Below, one piece after another: positions 14,718-16,523 of a stretch of DNA of 16,523 nt. The notes under the pieces were generated by a model. The model made no database searches. It was not told where the DNA came from and saw nothing but the letters and a program-made list of their open reading frames with translations. The stretch is from an uncultured Bacteroidales bacterium (GTDB taxonomy: Bacteria; Bacteroidota; Bacteroidia; Bacteroidales; Lentimicrobiaceae): the NCBI GenBank assembly GCA_937864935.1, contig CALMDN010000166.1, positions 1 through 16,523 of the forward strand, in the 5' to 3' direction. Position 1 is the first letter of the stretch. Every line of letters begins with the position of its first letter. Position numbers and translations under genes: made by a program.

Positions 14718-14735
14718 AACAAGCGCAGGCTTGTT
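14718..14735. repeat. Perfect inverted repeat in the leader of the PMI gene
   Basis: AACAAGC (14718-14724) and GCTTGTT (14729-14735) form a 7-bp stem with a 4-base loop. It lies 18 bases upstream of the minus-strand ATG. It could be an operator or a leader hairpin. No expression platform or T-tract was seen. Confidence 0.45.
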
Positions 14736-14792
14736 AGTAAGGGGCTAAATTACAATTAAATTTATTTGTACATCGGGTCAACTTCTTATTGC

Positions 14793-14800
14793 TACTTTTG
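14793..14800 (+). promoter_or_regulatory. Likely -7 promoter element of lipA
   Basis: TACTTTTG is an exact TAnnTTTG element 75 bases before the lipA ATG. The closest TTTG (14765-14768) is 24 bases upstream, longer than the usual 19-21, so the -33 match is weak. Its position supports the ATG at 14876, because a start at 14789 would precede it. Confidence 0.5.
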
Positions 14801-14875
14801 ACAACAGGTTTCAACCCAACATTAATAAATAATTTTAAAAAGTTGTACCCGGGGTTTACGGGCAGCAGCAATAAG

Positions 14876-15736
14876 ATGGAAGAAAAGAACAAGAAGCACC
14901 TTAAAAAACCTGACTGGTTAAAAATTAAATTACCGGGAGGGAAAAATTTTGTCGGCGTTAAGGAAATTATCGAGAACAATCACCTGCATACCATCTGTAC
15001 CAGCGGGAATTGTCCGAATATGGGTGAATGCTGGAATGCCGGTACGGCCACCCTGATGATTCTGGGAGATATCTGTACCCGTTCGTGCCGGTTTTGTGCT
15101 ACCCTGACCGGTAAGCCGCTGCCCGTGGACGCCGGTGAGCCTGAGCGGGTGGCTCTATCGGTGAGGAAAATGAACCTGAAGCACTGTGTAATTACCTCGG
15201 TCGACCGCGATGACCTGCCAGACGGAGGAGCCCGGCATTGGGCTGAAACCATCCGTCAGATAAGGGCGGTGAATCCGGGGGTTACCCTTGAGGTGCTCAT
15301 CCCTGATTTCGGAGGTAAACCTGAACTCCTTGACCTTGTGGTGAAAGAGAAACCCGAAGTTATTTCGCACAATCTGGAAACTGTAAGACGTCTGACCCCG
15401 GCGGTGAGAAGCGCTGCCAGCTACGATCGCAGCCTTGAAGTGCTCCGTTTCATCGCGGCCTCCGGATTGAAGGCCAAATCGGGCATCATGGCAGGCCTGG
15501 GTGAAACCGAAGCAGAAGTATTTGAAACCATGGACGACCTGCTGCTGGCCGGTGTGCAGATCATGACCATCGGGCAATACCTGCGACCCACCCTGAATCA
15601 CCTTCCGGTGGAAGCATACATCCACCCTGAACAGTTTGAGAAATACCGCCTGGCAGGCATCGCCAAAGGTTTCAGGCACATCGAAAGCAGACCGCTGGTG
15701 AGATCATCATACCATGCTGAAAAGCATCTGGAGTAA
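14876..15736 (+). CDS. lipA: Lipoyl synthase
   Basis: A 286-residue radical-SAM enzyme that inserts two sulfurs into octanoyl groups on lipoyl domains of 2-oxoacid dehydrogenases and the glycine cleavage H protein. The auxiliary-cluster cysteines are C41, C46 and C52 (CTSGNCPNMGEC) and the radical-SAM cluster is C67, C71 and C74 (CTRSCRFC). The C-terminal RSSYHAE carries the conserved serine ligand of the auxiliary cluster. GTATLMILGD and the SVDRDDLPDGGA stretch are typical of LipA. The frame opens at a TTG at 14789, but the ATG at 14876 (MEEKNKKHLKKPDWLKIKLP) gives the usual N-terminus and is downstream of the -7 element. Length agrees with Bacteroidota LipA. The lipB ligase gene is not in the window. 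Confidence 0.96.
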   Translation: MEEKNKKHLKKPDWLKIKLPGGKNFVGVKEIIENNHLHTICTSGNCPNMGECWNAGTATLMILGDICTRSCRFCATLTGKPLPVDAGEPERVALSVRKMNLKHCVITSVDRDDLPDGGARHWAETIRQIRAVNPGVTLEVLIPDFGGKPELLDLVVKEKPEVISHNLETVRRLTPAVRSAASYDRSLEVLRFIAASGLKAKSGIMAGLGETEAEVFETMDDLLLAGVQIMTIGQYLRPTLNHLPVEAYIHPEQFEKYRLAGIAKGFRHIESRPLVRSSYHAEKHLE

Positions 15737-15766
15737 CCATCTGAAGCGAAGAACCGACTATAGAGA

Positions 15767-15861
15767 GCCTGCCTGTTTGAATAGGCATACAGGCAGACAG
15801 GCCTTCCTGTATGAATTAGCATACAGGCAGACAGGCCTGCCTGTATGAATAGGCAGACAGG
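15767..15861. repeat. Tandem array of 34-bp palindromic units after lipA
   Basis: Two full 34-bp units (15786-15819 and 15820-15853) start with CATACAGGC and contain AGACAGGCCT followed by a right arm (TCCTGTATG in unit 1, GCCTGTATG in unit 2). A right-half unit precedes them (15767-15785) and an 8-base left remnant follows (15854-15861). Unit 2 has perfect 9-bp arms and unit 1 has one mismatch. No spacers separate units, so it is not CRISPR. It may be a REP-like element or a terminator-like hairpin cluster. Confidence 0.7.
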
Positions 15862-15947
15862 TTCACAGGAGGTAATCTCCTAAGCAATTCCAAAGTTTAC
15901 CGGACTATTGTGTTTAAGAAATAAAACAAACTAAAAATGTGAGTGCA

Positions 15948-16523
15948 TTACCACACAAAAGTTACGACGGATTTAGCCGGAAGTTCGTAACTGAAGTTGA
16001 CAGAACCCTGAGTTACCGAGAATGATTTTGCCGTGCTGTTGTCGTTCGCTGCGATCAGTACTTTGCTGCCATCCGGGTTCTGAAAGCCAACCGCGATGGT
16101 GTTGGGGAGCGACTGGGGAATGTTGGTGGCAATGCGGACTGCTCCCGGTCTGACAAATTTTGAAAAGTGGGCAATCGAGTAGTACTCTTCATTTTTAACC
16201 ACCTGACCATTCAGGGAATTGATGGTGATTACCCCGCGGCAGTTGTTGCAGCCGTTGTTCTGGGGGCCATAGTTTTCGTCGAGGGCAAGGTTCCAGAGCA
16301 GGGCTGTTTTCGACCAGTTGCGGGCCGTTCCTATGAAAATGTTCTGCATGTTCCACATCAGGTTGCCGGCAAAATCGGTTGCCCAGGCTCCGCCCGATAT
16401 TTCGGTAAAGTAAAGGCCTTTATCCGGATGTGCATTGTGCACGGTGGTCATGGCTGAAACGTCTCCGGCATAGGCATGAAAGGCTGAGCCTGCAACATAA
16501 CGACGGGTTTCCTGAGAATTCAG
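15948..16523 (-). CDS. GH30-family glycoside hydrolase (glucosylceramidase-like), N-terminal part outside window
   Basis: The final 191 residues of a larger enzyme whose 5' end lies beyond the right edge. The fragment begins in the last part of the TIM barrel: AFHAYAGDVSAM, then LYFTEISGG with E41 of the fragment as the catalytic nucleophile. The NGCNNCRGVITI stretch follows. From about residue 80 the sequence (EEYYSIAHFSKFVRPGAVRI, QNPDGSKVLIAAND, AKSVVTFVW) is the all-beta side domain that ends GH30 enzymes. It would cleave beta-linked glucose or xylose polysaccharides or related glycans; the exact substrate is not visible. The ends look complete and intact. No type IX sorting domain is present at the C-terminus. 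Confidence 0.9.
   Translation of the reverse strand: MNSQETRRYVAGSAFHAYAGDVSAMTTVHNAHPDKGLYFTEISGGAWATDFAGNLMWNMQNIFIGTARNWSKTALLWNLALDENYGPQNNGCNNCRGVITINSLNGQVVKNEEYYSIAHFSKFVRPGAVRIATNIPQSLPNTIAVGFQNPDGSKVLIAANDNSTAKSFSVTQGSVNFSYELPAKSVVTFVW

Noticed and set aside
14703..14719. FNR-like box TTGAT...ATCAA upstream of the PMI gene
   Set aside because: The arms are 7 bases apart instead of the 4 of the FNR consensus, so the match is not convincing.
14789..14875. 29-residue N-terminal extension of lipoyl synthase from a TTG at 14789
   Set aside because: It would start before the -7 element and adds residues not seen in the family. The ATG at 14876 is better.
15767..15861. CRISPR array
   Set aside because: The units are directly joined with no unique spacers, and no cas gene is present.

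Overview
The window looks like chromosomal DNA of a member of the Bacteroidota, most likely a Bacteroidales/Marinilabiliales-type anaerobe or facultative anaerobe. The evidence is lineage-typical proteins (M56 peptidase with TonB C-terminal domains, DUF6029-like barrel, Omp28-type lipoprotein, GH30 enzyme), Bacteroidota-type promoter elements (TTTG about 20 nt from TAnnTTTG), few recognisable Shine-Dalgarno sequences, and moderate GC. No tRNA, rRNA, transposase, phage gene or CRISPR was seen. No gene-free stretch exceeds 300 bases. Nothing shows that this is a mobile island.

Layout, left to right. (1) 1-702 (-): a secreted jelly-roll protein cut by the left edge, with a plausible promoter. 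(2) 920-1549 (-): a Prx1/AhpC-type peroxiredoxin followed by a good intrinsic terminator. (3) 1698-2189 (-): dCMP deaminase with a recognisable promoter. (4) 2329-5275 (+): a BlaI-type repressor, an M56/BlaR1-type membrane metallopeptidase carrying three TonB C-terminal domains, and a small secreted MORN/YwqK-like protein. They form a tight operon whose promoter is flanked by two near-identical palindromes, so autorepression by the BlaI homologue is likely. (5) 5346-5609 (+): a small zinc-ribbon protein with its own terminator. (6) 5739-7772 (+): a TetR-like regulator and an AarF/UbiB-type atypical kinase. (7) 7852-9582 (-): a carboxyltransferase (pyruvate carboxylase B/oxaloacetate decarboxylase alpha type) lacking a biotin domain. 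Three exact TGTTA-N6-TAACA dyads lie at and upstream of its start. (8) 9832-10461 (+): a DUF3267-like membrane protein with HExxH. (9) 14699 down to 10480 (-): mannose-6-phosphate isomerase, TlpA-like thioredoxin, DUF6029-like barrel and Omp28-like lipoprotein. The last three form a close-packed cell-envelope group. (10) 14876-15736 (+): lipoyl synthase with a Bacteroidota -7 element, followed by a tandem array of 34-bp palindromic units. (11) 15948-16523 (-): the C-terminal part of a GH30 glycosidase cut by the right edge.

Most of the genes are ordinary housekeeping or envelope functions. The most interesting signals are the triple dyad at the carboxyltransferase gene, the twin operators of the BlaI/M56/triple-TonB operon, and the TlpA-barrel-Omp28 group, which may be an envelope thiol module. 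All family names come from recognising motifs by eye, without database searches.
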